A DNA stretch of 64,000 nucleotides from Exiguobacterium undae DSM 14481. GTDB taxonomy: Bacteria; Bacillota; Bacilli; Exiguobacteriales; Exiguobacteriaceae. The translations under genes and the position numbers were made by a program. Location of the stretch: assembly GCF_000620805.1 (NCBI RefSeq), contig NZ_KK211187.1:1149957-1213956 (forward strand), given 5' to 3'. Shown here piece by piece: positions 48,019 through 55,454 of this stretch. How positions within the stretch are numbered: position 1 is the stretch's first letter; each line of letters opens with the position of its first letter. The notes under the pieces are model-generated. The model ran no database searches. It was not told where the DNA came from and was given only the letters and a program-made list of their open reading frames with translations.

Positions 48019-48798
48019 GTGAGGGAACAACGACCGAAAAGACAGCCGCAGACGGATACGACTGTCCGTAGCTTAGAAGATAAAATTCCATATGTCCGTG
48101 AGCAGCGTCGGAAGAAAGCAAACCGTCGTCTAATCTATGTCCTCATCCTGATCGGTCTATTGATTGGTGTCGTCTTTTACCTTCAATCCAGTTATTCACG
48201 TGTCGCGACATTTGATGTCGACGGCACGATTAACGTCAAGAAGGAAGACATCATTCAAGCATCGCGTATTAAGGTCAAGGAGACACATGCTTTCAATGTG
48301 TCGGAAGAAGCCGTACTGGAACGAATCGAAGATGTACCGGGTATTCGAGAAGCGACGATGAAAAAACGATTTCTTCACCACTATGAAGTAGAAGTCGTCG
48401 AAGAAAAAGAGATTGCGTACGCGAAAGATAAACCCGGTGCCCGGATTGTATTGGCAGATGGTACGATCCTTCCTGGTAAGTCAAAGGAAGAGCTGTTCGA
48501 TGCACCGATTCTAACCGGATTCACCGATCCATCCCTGCAACGTCTGACGAAAGAACTCGTGAAGATTGAACCGAAAGTCCGGAGTCGGATTTCGGAAATC
48601 GTCGCCAACGATCAGACTGATAAAGGGGGATTGAAGTTATTCATGACAGACGGGAATACCGTCTTATTGAGTACGTCGGCTTTTTCTAATTCGTTGAATG
48701 AATATGTCAAAGTGATTTCCGCCTTGCCAAAAGGAAAAACAGGGACGATTACGATTGATGGTGGAATCTATTTCAAACCATATACAGGGAAAAAATAG
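48019..48798 (+). CDS. divIB: Cell division protein DivIB/FtsQ
   Basis: About 259 residues: a basic cytosolic tail, one membrane helix, a POTRA domain beginning at [15 protein letters not shown], and a beta-domain. [20 protein letters not shown] before the helix fits DivIB. The start is uncertain: GTG 48019 has the strongest ribosome binding site (GGAGGGAGAGG), but ATG 47995 and ATG 48001 are in frame. Read from there, the sequence YVREQR occurs twice. It bridges FtsL and DivIC in the divisome. Confidence 0.9.
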   Translation: MREQRPKRQPQTDTTVRSLEDKIPYVREQRRKKANRRLIYVLILIGLLIGVVFYLQSSYSRVATFDVDGTINVKKEDIIQASRIKVKETHAFNVSEEAVLERIEDVPGIREATMKKRFLHHYEVEVVEEKEIAYAKDKPGARIVLADGTILPGKSKEELFDAPILTGFTDPSLQRLTKELVKIEPKVRSRISEIVANDQTDKGGLKLFMTDGNTVLLSTSAFSNSLNEYVKVISALPKGKTGTITIDGGIYFKPYTGKK

Positions 48799-48826
48799 AA
48801 AAACACAGGGCGAGATAGAACGGTTT

Positions 48827-48840
48827 AACAAACGTTTGTT
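48827..48840. promoter_or_regulatory. Perfect 14-bp palindrome upstream of ftsA
   Basis: AACAAACGTTTGTT equals its own reverse complement. It lies 29 bases after divIB and about 190 bases before ftsA. It looks like a protein-binding site, but I know no matching regulator. Confidence 0.45.
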
Positions 48841-48947
48841 TTCATTAGGAAGAAACCGGGCGTATCGTCATCAAATCGTAATCTATTAGATGGGTATGTT
48901 AGGCAATAACTTCTTTTCGTGAGGTTTTTTATAGTGTAGACTTAAAC

Positions 48948-48988
48948 GAGAAGAAGCTTCTCTTGATTCCTGTGAATATAAACAGGAA
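48948..48988 (+). promoter_or_regulatory. Two adjacent inverted repeats in the ftsA leader
   Basis: GAGAAG-AAG-CTTCTC (48948-48962) is followed by TTCCTGT-GAATATAA-ACAGGAA (48967-48988). Both are exact. They could be DNA operators or small mRNA hairpins in front of ftsA; a TATAGT at 48930 may be a -10 element just upstream. Confidence 0.45.
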
Positions 48989-49028
48989 CGAATTGGATTA
49001 GTATTATGAAAGTGGAGGTGTCACTCCC

Positions 49029-50333
49029 ATGGAAACGAAAGGTACGATTGCCGCACTAGACATTGGGACATCGGAAGTGAAACTCATCGTTGGTGAACTT
49101 CTTGGTGGAACGCTGAATGTGTTAGCGGAAGGATCTGCTCCGTCTGCTGGCGTCAAGCGAGGTGTCATCGTCGATATCGATCAAACAGTGAATGCCATTA
49201 AACAAGCGGTCACAGAAGTGGAACGAACACTTGGTGAACCGATTGGTGAAGTATACGTAGCGATTTCTGGTGAGCATATTCAAGTGAAGGATTGCCAAGG
49301 CATGACATCCATCAAGGGTGAGGACAATGAAATCACGGACGATGACGTGAAGGATGTCCTTCATTCGGCCATGGTCATGCGCATTCCGAATGAGCTGAGT
49401 GTCGTAGATGTTCTTCCGAAAACCTTTACGGTCGACCAGCAAACGGAGATTACGGATCCTCGCGGAATGATTGGTTATCGCTTAGAAGTGACCGGGAAAC
49501 TGATCATTGGAGCGAAGACGATTCTACATAGCATCAAACGTTCCATCGAACGAGCGGGCTTGGAACTTGCGGGATATGTGCTAGAAAGCTTAGCCGTCTC
49601 AAGAATTGCTGCTTCCATCGATGAATTGGAACTTGGTGTCGGGATTGTCGATATCGGACACGAAACAACGACGCTTTCGATTTACGAAAAAAATGACTTA
49701 GTGTATTCCACGACATTAGCGTATGGTGGCGATCACCTGACACGCGATTTGACGTATAAAATGAATTGTAAATACCAAGATGCAAAGCTTGCAAAAGAAG
49801 AGTACGGGGTTGCGCTTGAAGCACTAGGCGATCCGGAAGAAAAAGTTTCGTACGTCACAATCAACGGGGAACACCGTTTCGAACCGCAAACGGAAATTGG
49901 TTTCGTACTCGAAGCACGCCTTGAAGAAATTTTTGAAATGATTCAGAAGCGGATGACGCAAGCCGGTTATTCGCAAATGAACAGCGGTATCATTCTCTGC
50001 GGTGGAAGTTCGTCGCTTCCTGGAATCGATCAGCTCGGGAAGCGGATCTTCAAACAGAACGTCAACGTCTATCAGCCGGCGAGCCTCGGTATCCGTCATC
50101 CAAAGTATGCAGTGGCTGCTGGGATGTTACGTTACGTCCTGTCACGAAGTACAGTTTCGAAGTCCGGGTTTGACCGTGCGGATGAAAAGGGTATTATCGC
50201 ACAAGGGCGTGAACAAGAAGAACTGTTGGCGAGTCAGCCTCAAGCACCCGCACGCGAAGATCGAAAGCCGCAAGAACAGCCTCCAAAAGAACGCAAGTCA
50301 TTCAGTAGTTTCTTTGAGAAATTTTTCGGTTAA
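49029..50333 (+). CDS. ftsA: Cell division actin homologue FtsA
   Basis: A 434-residue actin-fold ATPase that anchors FtsZ filaments to the membrane. ALDIGTSEVKLIVGE is the phosphate-1 loop, VGIVDIGHETTTLSIY phosphate-2, and GIILCGGSSSLPGI the adenosine motif. The C-terminus KERKSFSSFFEKFFG is an amphipathic membrane-targeting helix. SD GGAGGTG precedes ATG. ftsZ follows after 39 bases. Confidence 0.97.
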   Translation: METKGTIAALDIGTSEVKLIVGELLGGTLNVLAEGSAPSAGVKRGVIVDIDQTVNAIKQAVTEVERTLGEPIGEVYVAISGEHIQVKDCQGMTSIKGEDNEITDDDVKDVLHSAMVMRIPNELSVVDVLPKTFTVDQQTEITDPRGMIGYRLEVTGKLIIGAKTILHSIKRSIERAGLELAGYVLESLAVSRIAASIDELELGVGIVDIGHETTTLSIYEKNDLVYSTTLAYGGDHLTRDLTYKMNCKYQDAKLAKEEYGVALEALGDPEEKVSYVTINGEHRFEPQTEIGFVLEARLEEIFEMIQKRMTQAGYSQMNSGIILCGGSSSLPGIDQLGKRIFKQNVNVYQPASLGIRHPKYAVAAGMLRYVLSRSTVSKSGFDRADEKGIIAQGREQEELLASQPQAPAREDRKPQEQPPKERKSFSSFFEKFFG

Positions 50334-50372
50334 TAAAAAATAATCAGTATAAAAAAATAGGGGGCCCCTTTT

Positions 50373-51530
50373 ATGTTGCATTTTGATGAAATGATGGACC
50401 AAGTAGCTAAAATCAAAGTCATCGGAGTAGGTGGCGGTGGATCAAACGCTGTCAACCGAATGATTGAACATGGTGTCCAAGGCGTAGAATTCATCGCTGT
50501 CAACACGGATGCGCAAGCGTTAAATATGTCTCAAGCGGACGTCAAACTTCAATTGGGCGCAAAATTGACACGCGGTCTTGGAGCGGGAGCAAATCCGGAA
50601 ATCGGAAAAAAAGCCGCTGAAGAGAGTCGCGAGCAGTTAACGGAAATTCTTTCGGGTGCGGACATGGTTTTCGTCACGGCTGGAATGGGCGGAGGTACAG
50701 GAACAGGAGCTGCTCCTGTCATCGCGGAGATTTCAAAAGAAATTGGTGCATTGACAGTTGGTGTCGTCACGAAACCATTTATGTTTGAAGGACGTAAGCG
50801 GATGCAACATGCTGTATCTGGTGTCCAAAACTTCAAAGAAAAAGTAGATACACTCATCGTCATTCCAAACGATAAGTTGCTTGAGATCGTTGACCGTAAT
50901 ACGCCGATGCTTGAAGCATTCAAAGAGGCAGACAACGTTCTTCGTCAAGGGGTTCAAGGGATCACGGATCTGATTGCCGTTCCTGGTCTGATCAACTTAG
51001 ACTTTGCCGATGTAAAAACAATCATGACAGAAAAAGGTTCAGCGTTAATGGGTGTCGGTGTCGCAACAGGTGAACACCGTGCGACGGAAGCTGCGAAAAA
51101 AGCAATTTCTAGTCCATTGCTCGAAACATCGATCGAAGGTGCAAAAGGTGTCTTGATGAACATTACCGGAAGTGCGAACTTGAGCCTGTATGAAGTGACG
51201 GAAGCCGCTCAAATCGTTCAAAGTGCCGCGGATGAAGAAGTGAACTTGATCTTCGGTTCGGTCATTAACGATAACCTCGAAGATGAAATCATCGTCACGG
51301 TCATCGCAACAGAATTTGAAAACGAACCACTCGATTTCGAAATTCCGTCAGCACAAGAAATGATGAAAAACTTGTTGAAGAAAAAACAAGCGACACCATC
51401 ACCAGTTGCTGAAGAGCCGAAACCACAAGTCGAAGAGACACCTAGTAGCTCGAACCAAGAACCAGCAAAAGGGTCAGATGTCGAAGAGACGATGGATATT
51501 CCTTCTTTCCTTCGCCGGAATAATCGCTAA
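50373..51530 (+). CDS. ftsZ: Cell division GTPase FtsZ
   Basis: Tubulin homologue, 385 residues, forming the Z ring. The GTP-binding motif [10 protein letters not shown], the N-terminal [16 protein letters not shown], and the catalytic [11 protein letters not shown] loop are visible. A disordered linker (about 320-370) leads to the C-terminal peptide [11 protein letters not shown] that binds FtsA and SepF. The ribosome binding site lies in TAGGGGGCCCC, a self-complementary octamer. A strong terminator follows; spoIIGA-sigE-sigG are absent. Confidence 0.98.
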   Translation: MLHFDEMMDQVAKIKVIGVGGGGSNAVNRMIEHGVQGVEFIAVNTDAQALNMSQADVKLQLGAKLTRGLGAGANPEIGKKAAEESREQLTEILSGADMVFVTAGMGGGTGTGAAPVIAEISKEIGALTVGVVTKPFMFEGRKRMQHAVSGVQNFKEKVDTLIVIPNDKLLEIVDRNTPMLEAFKEADNVLRQGVQGITDLIAVPGLINLDFADVKTIMTEKGSALMGVGVATGEHRATEAAKKAISSPLLETSIEGAKGVLMNITGSANLSLYEVTEAAQIVQSAADEEVNLIFGSVINDNLEDEIIVTVIATEFENEPLDFEIPSAQEMMKNLLKKKQATPSPVAEEPKPQVEETPSSSNQEPAKGSDVEETMDIPSFLRRNNR

Positions 51531-51561
51531 ACCGATATTCCAAAGACACGATTGCTAGATC

Positions 51562-51594
51562 AAGAGGTGTCGCGTAAGCGACACCTCTTTTTTT
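51562..51594 (+). terminator. Terminator after ftsZ
   Basis: Perfect 12-bp stem AAGAGGTGTCGC (51562-51573), loop GTAA, GCGACACCTCTT (51578-51589), then TTTTT. Confidence 0.95.
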
Positions 51595-51612
51595 AAAAAA
51601 GGATGGGATGAG

Positions 51613-52389
51613 ATGTTTGGTCAATGGATAAAATGGGATACCCCGACGGGAACCGTTCGGGCAGCGTTCACCACAAAGTTTGCAGCGCCACATGGAAATG
51701 GAAATCTTGGATTACATGTCAAGGATGATGCAAACGGCGTCGTCGAAAACCGTCAAGTCATCGTCCGACAATTGGAATTAGCACTTGAAAATTCCGTTTG
51801 GGCGGAACAAATTCACGGCAATCATGTCGAACAGGTGACGACACTCGATTCAGGGCGCGGCGCATCCGATTATGAGACGGCCATTAAGGGTACAGACGGA
51901 TTGGTGACGACCGACTCCAATGTCTTGTTGATGATGTTGTTCGCTGACTGTGTACCGTTGATCTTCTGTGATCCGCGAACAGGCATCATCGCAAATGTCC
52001 ACGCCGGATGGCGGGGAACCGTAGCGAACATCGTCGAAGAGACATTGACGAAGATGGAACAAGCAGGAGCAGAGCGCTCTTCCGTCCAGATGGTAATCGG
52101 ACCGTCGATTCGGGAATGTTGTTATGAAGTGGATGGTCCTGTGCTCGAAGCCATCGATCAACTCGGACTAGAAGAATCGCCGTACGTCCGGAAGGAAAAC
52201 GGCAAAGCGATGTTATCGCTCCAAAAAACGAATGCTCTCTTAGCAGAACGAAGTGGAGTCGGTGATGTGCTTGATACAGGCATCTGTACGAATTGCCAAG
52301 CGGAAGATTATTTCTCCTACCGACATGGTGACCACGGTGGACGATTTGCTAGTTTGATTGTAAAGGAGCCTCTTGATGTCAATCTCTGA
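51613..52389 (+). CDS. ylmD: YlmD, purine nucleoside phosphorylase of the laccase-domain (DUF152) family
   Basis: A 258-residue enzyme of the YfiH/LACC1 family, whose members cleave or deaminate purine nucleosides. The zinc-ligand motifs ADCVPLIF, HAGWRGT and IGPSIRECCYEV, and the C-terminal CTNCQAEDYFSYR are present. Start ATG 51613 after AAAGGATGGGATG. It overlaps ylmE by 14 bases; the ylmDE-sepF-ylmGH-divIVA order is as in B. subtilis. Confidence 0.93.
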   Translation: MFGQWIKWDTPTGTVRAAFTTKFAAPHGNGNLGLHVKDDANGVVENRQVIVRQLELALENSVWAEQIHGNHVEQVTTLDSGRGASDYETAIKGTDGLVTTDSNVLLMMLFADCVPLIFCDPRTGIIANVHAGWRGTVANIVEETLTKMEQAGAERSSVQMVIGPSIRECCYEVDGPVLEAIDQLGLEESPYVRKENGKAMLSLQKTNALLAERSGVGDVLDTGICTNCQAEDYFSYRHGDHGGRFASLIVKEPLDVNL

Positions 52390-53047
52390 AAATGTACGAC
52401 ACGTACACCAAAAAATGAAACAGGCATATGAAAAGACTGAGCAAAACAAGCAGGTACAATTGATTGGCGTGACGAAATCAGTGTCAAGCGAAGTAGCGGC
52501 GGAGTTGCTGGAAGCAGGAGTGACCGCACTGGGTGAAAACCGTCCGGAAGGATTGGCGGACAAACAGGCAGCACTGGGTCGCACGGCATGCGAATGGCAC
52601 TTCATCGGGACACTGCAAACACGAAAGGTGCGTCAGGTCATCGATCGGATTGATGTGTTGCATTCTCTTGACCGGTTGCACCTCGCCGAGGAAATCAACA
52701 AGCGGGCGAAACAGCCTGTCGATTGTTTTGTACAGGTCAACGTATCCGGTGAAGAGTCCAAACAAGGAATCCATCCAACCGATATCCACTCCTTTTTACA
52801 CGAGGTCGGTCAATATCCGATGATTCGGGTCATCGGCTTGATGACGATGGCACCCTTGACAGAAGACGAGCAGACGATCCGCTCCGTGTTCCGATCGCTT
52901 CGTCACTTGCGGGATGAAGTTGCAGCACGTCACCTTCCCCATGCACCGTGTACGGAGTTATCAATGGGCATGTCTTCCGACTATGAGATTGCCATTGAAG
53001 AGGGTGCGACATACGTTCGAGTGGGTACTGTTTTAGTCCAACGATAA
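52376..53047 (+). CDS. ylmE: YggS/PROSC-type pyridoxal phosphate homeostasis protein YlmE
   Basis: A 223-residue single-domain PLP-binding barrel protein that buffers PLP and affects amino acid metabolism. GVTKSVSSEVAAELLEAG holds the PLP lysine, and ENRPEGLADK, WHFIGTLQTRKVR and LSMGMSSDYEIAIEEGAT are family motifs. Start ATG 52376, five bases after AAAGGAGCC; the TTG just before is less likely. Confidence 0.95.
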   Translation: MSISENVRHVHQKMKQAYEKTEQNKQVQLIGVTKSVSSEVAAELLEAGVTALGENRPEGLADKQAALGRTACEWHFIGTLQTRKVRQVIDRIDVLHSLDRLHLAEEINKRAKQPVDCFVQVNVSGEESKQGIHPTDIHSFLHEVGQYPMIRVIGLMTMAPLTEDEQTIRSVFRSLRHLRDEVAARHLPHAPCTELSMGMSSDYEIAIEEGATYVRVGTVLVQR

Positions 53048-53077
53048 ATTGTCTAGATAAGCGAAAGGAGAATCGAT

Positions 53078-53572
53078 ATGGGATTCAAATCGAAAATGCA
53101 AAATCTATTTCTCGGAAACACAGACGATTTAGATGAACTCGAATACGAAAATGATGCTACAATAAATAAAGGTAGAGGTGCTTCACAGCAAGAATATGAC
53201 GAGTACTACGAGGAATCTACCCCGAGTGTTACTCAAAAGGAGGACCCTGTGAGACAATCGAACATCGTACCGATTCATACTAAAAAGGCAAAGTCACAAG
53301 TGATTTTGAGTGAACCACGTGTGTTCAACGAAGCGCAAGAGATTGGCGAACACCTTCGTCAAAATCGTGCCGTCATCGTGAACATGCAACGGATGTCTAA
53401 AGATCAGTCACGCCAGATGATCAATTTCCTATCCGGTGTCGTGTTTGCTCTGGACGGGACGATTACGACGATCAGTCAAAATACACTCCTCTGTGTTCCG
53501 AACAACGTCGAGCTAGCAGGAAGTATTTCCAATCTGCTCGGCGAAGATGATATCAACCATAAGGGGTGGTAA
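53078..53572 (+). CDS. sepF: Cell division protein SepF
   Basis: A 164-residue FtsZ-bundling protein and alternative membrane anchor of the Z ring. The N-terminal MGFKSKMQNLFLG is an amphipathic membrane helix, a disordered acidic linker follows (about 16-70), and then the globular domain VILSEPRVFNEAQEIGEHL to SNLLGE. SD AAAGGAGAATC precedes ATG. Confidence 0.95.
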   Translation: MGFKSKMQNLFLGNTDDLDELEYENDATINKGRGASQQEYDEYYEESTPSVTQKEDPVRQSNIVPIHTKKAKSQVILSEPRVFNEAQEIGEHLRQNRAVIVNMQRMSKDQSRQMINFLSGVVFALDGTITTISQNTLLCVPNNVELAGSISNLLGEDDINHKGW

Positions 53573-53574
53573 AC

Positions 53575-53847
53575 ATGGATTCACAAGTCATGTATGCAAT
53601 CGGGCGTACACTTGGCACATTACTTCAATATTACAGCTACGTTATGATCGTCTACATTTTACTTTCTTGGTTCCCGAATGCACGGGAATCCAGATTCGGT
53701 CAGGTCTTAGCGATGTTAGTCGAACCGTTTCTTGCACCGTTCCGACGGATTATCCCGCCCATCGGAGGTATGCTTGACATTTCACCAATCGTTGCCTTTC
53801 TTGTGCTTAACTTGGCGCAGGCAGGAATCCGGGCTATCTTCCTGTAA
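53575..53847 (+). CDS. ylmG: YggT family membrane protein YlmG
   Basis: A 90-residue protein with two hydrophobic regions (about 12-30 and 66-88). YSYVMIVYILLSWFPNARESR and LAPFRRIIPPIGGMLDISPIVAF are the YggT signature. The role is not well defined; it is linked to division or osmotic behaviour. Start ATG 53575 after AAGGGGTGG. Its stop overlaps the ylmH ATG by one base. Confidence 0.93.
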   Translation: MDSQVMYAIGRTLGTLLQYYSYVMIVYILLSWFPNARESRFGQVLAMLVEPFLAPFRRIIPPIGGMLDISPIVAFLVLNLAQAGIRAIFL

Positions 53848-54620
53848 TGAGTGTTTATGATCATTATCGCGGACATGAGCGGGAGTTTGTCGATCTTGTC
53901 TTAAACTGGATCGACCATGTCGAAGCGACCTACACGTTTAAGTTAACTGATTTTCTGGATCCACGTGAACAGCAAATCACACGGGAACTCGTCGGTACGA
54001 AATGCGCCCTCTTTTTTGAGGGCGGTTTCGAAGGCGCAGAACGACAGCGTGCATTGATTGCACCTGATTATTATGATCTCGATGCAGACGACTTTGATAT
54101 TGCCATTTATCGTATTCATTATCCTACAAAATTCGTTGAACTGTCGCATCGACAGGTGACCGGCACGTTGTTGAATGTTGGGCTGAAACGCGGAAAATTC
54201 GGCGATGTGGTGATTCAGGACCAGACAGTGCAATTTGCTGTCGCGAAAGAAGTTGCCTCGTATATCGAAGCGAATGTCGATCGGGCAGGCAAGACGAAAA
54301 TCCGTTTGTCCGTCGTGGATTCGGAAGAACAATTGAAAATCAAAGAGCAGGAATGGCAAGAAGAGTTAGGTTTTGTCAGTTCCCTGCGGTTCGATACCGT
54401 AGTCAGCGAGATTCTTGGTTTTTCGAGACAAAAAGCGCAAAGTTTGATTAAGCAAGGTGAAAGTAAAGTCAATTACAAAATCGTGGAAGATCCAAGTTTT
54501 CTGTTAGACGAAGGGGATTTACTGTCCCTTCGCGGAACAGGTCGTGTCAAGTTGATTGCCGTACTCGGTTCAACAAAACGGGATCGGATCAAACTGCAAT
54601 ACGGTCTGTTAAAAGGTTAA
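53847..54620 (+). CDS. ylmH: S4-domain RNA-binding protein YlmH
   Basis: A 257-residue protein: an N-terminal RNA-binding-like region (about 1-175) and a C-terminal S4 domain (about 182-250, RFDTVVSEILGFSRQKAQSL then LLDEGDLLSLRGTGR). In B. subtilis YlmH acts in ribosome-associated quality control on stalled 50S-peptidyl-tRNA complexes. It begins at the last base of ylmG, so translation is coupled. Confidence 0.93.
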   Translation: MSVYDHYRGHEREFVDLVLNWIDHVEATYTFKLTDFLDPREQQITRELVGTKCALFFEGGFEGAERQRALIAPDYYDLDADDFDIAIYRIHYPTKFVELSHRQVTGTLLNVGLKRGKFGDVVIQDQTVQFAVAKEVASYIEANVDRAGKTKIRLSVVDSEEQLKIKEQEWQEELGFVSSLRFDTVVSEILGFSRQKAQSLIKQGESKVNYKIVEDPSFLLDEGDLLSLRGTGRVKLIAVLGSTKRDRIKLQYGLLKG

Positions 54621-54644
54621 CAAACAAACTGAGGAGGATTCATT

Positions 54645-55166
54645 ATGCCATTGACGCCACTTGATATTCACAATAAGGAATTCACACGGAAGTTTCGCGG
54701 GTATGACGAAGATGAGGTCAATGAATTTCTTGATCAAGTCATCAAGGATTTTGAATTGTTGCTTCGGGAAAACCGTCAACAACAAGAAGTCATTCAAAAC
54801 ATGCAGTCTCGTGTCGATTACTTCAGTTCGATGGAAGAAACATTAAACAAATCGATCATCGTCGCTCAAGAAGCGGCAGAAGAAGTGAAGGCCAACGCGA
54901 CGAAAGAAGCGAGCCTGATCGTCAAACAAGCGGAACGGGAAGCGGAGCAGTTACAAGATGCAGCGCAACGCCGCGCCCAACGGACGGACTTTGAAGTCGA
55001 ACAGATGCGTAAAAAAATCGAGTTGTACCGAAACCGGTTCAAAGTGTTGATTGATGCCCAGATGGAATTATTGACGAGTCACGATTGGGATGCGTTTGAT
55101 AGTTCGACGCGAGGTGCGCTTGACGAGATTCCGGCAGTTGCGTATAATGACGACGATGTCATATAA
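54645..55166 (+). CDS. divIVA: Cell division site-placement protein DivIVA
   Basis: A 173-residue coiled-coil protein that marks curved membrane at poles and septa. LTPLDIHNKEFTRKFRGYDEDEV is the N-terminal lipid-binding domain, followed by a long coiled coil (about 30-145) and a short acidic tail. SD GAGGAGG precedes ATG. Its 3' end contains the promoter of the ileS T-box transcript. Confidence 0.96.
   Translation: MPLTPLDIHNKEFTRKFRGYDEDEVNEFLDQVIKDFELLLRENRQQQEVIQNMQSRVDYFSSMEETLNKSIIVAQEAAEEVKANATKEASLIVKQAEREAEQLQDAAQRRAQRTDFEVEQMRKKIELYRNRFKVLIDAQMELLTSHDWDAFDSSTRGALDEIPAVAYNDDDVI
55120..55148 (+). promoter_or_regulatory. Promoter of the ileS T-box transcript, inside divIVA
   Basis: TTGACG (55120-55125), 17-base spacer, TATAAT (55143-55148), both within the last codons of divIVA. 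The start site would be near 55155, just before the divIVA stop codon. Confidence 0.8.
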
Positions 55167-55425
55167 AGTAAAGCAGTGAGAAGGACACGTTTTTTATCAG
55201 GATACTGTCAGCGAATCGGGAAACGGTGTGAGCCCGACCAGTGAATGAAAAAAAATATCCCCTTTGAGTACGGGACTGAACAAATGCAGTAAGTTCCGTC
55301 GTTTCGCCCTCGTTATCGGGCTCTTAAGTGGTAATCCGTTCGTAAGGATTGCTAGTAGGGTGGTACCGCGAGTTCAAGTCAAACTCGTCCCTATCAGGGG
55401 ATGAGCTTGGCTTTTTTTTGTACTT
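55155..55425 (+). ncRNA. T-box leader controlling ileS (isoleucine specific)
   Basis: The conserved T-box AGGGTGGTACCGCG is at 55357-55370, followed by a terminator in which AGTCAAACTCGTCCC pairs with GGGGATGAGCTTGGCT (to 55410) and then eight T. The Stem I part has the typical AGCGAATCGGG...GGTGTGAGCCCGA block (about 55210-55236). The specifier codon reads ATC at 55257-55259, which fits isoleucine. Uncharged tRNA-Ile should stabilise the antiterminator and let ileS be transcribed. Confidence 0.92.
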
Positions 55426-55454
55426 AAAAATACAGACAAGTGAGGGAATGCCAG

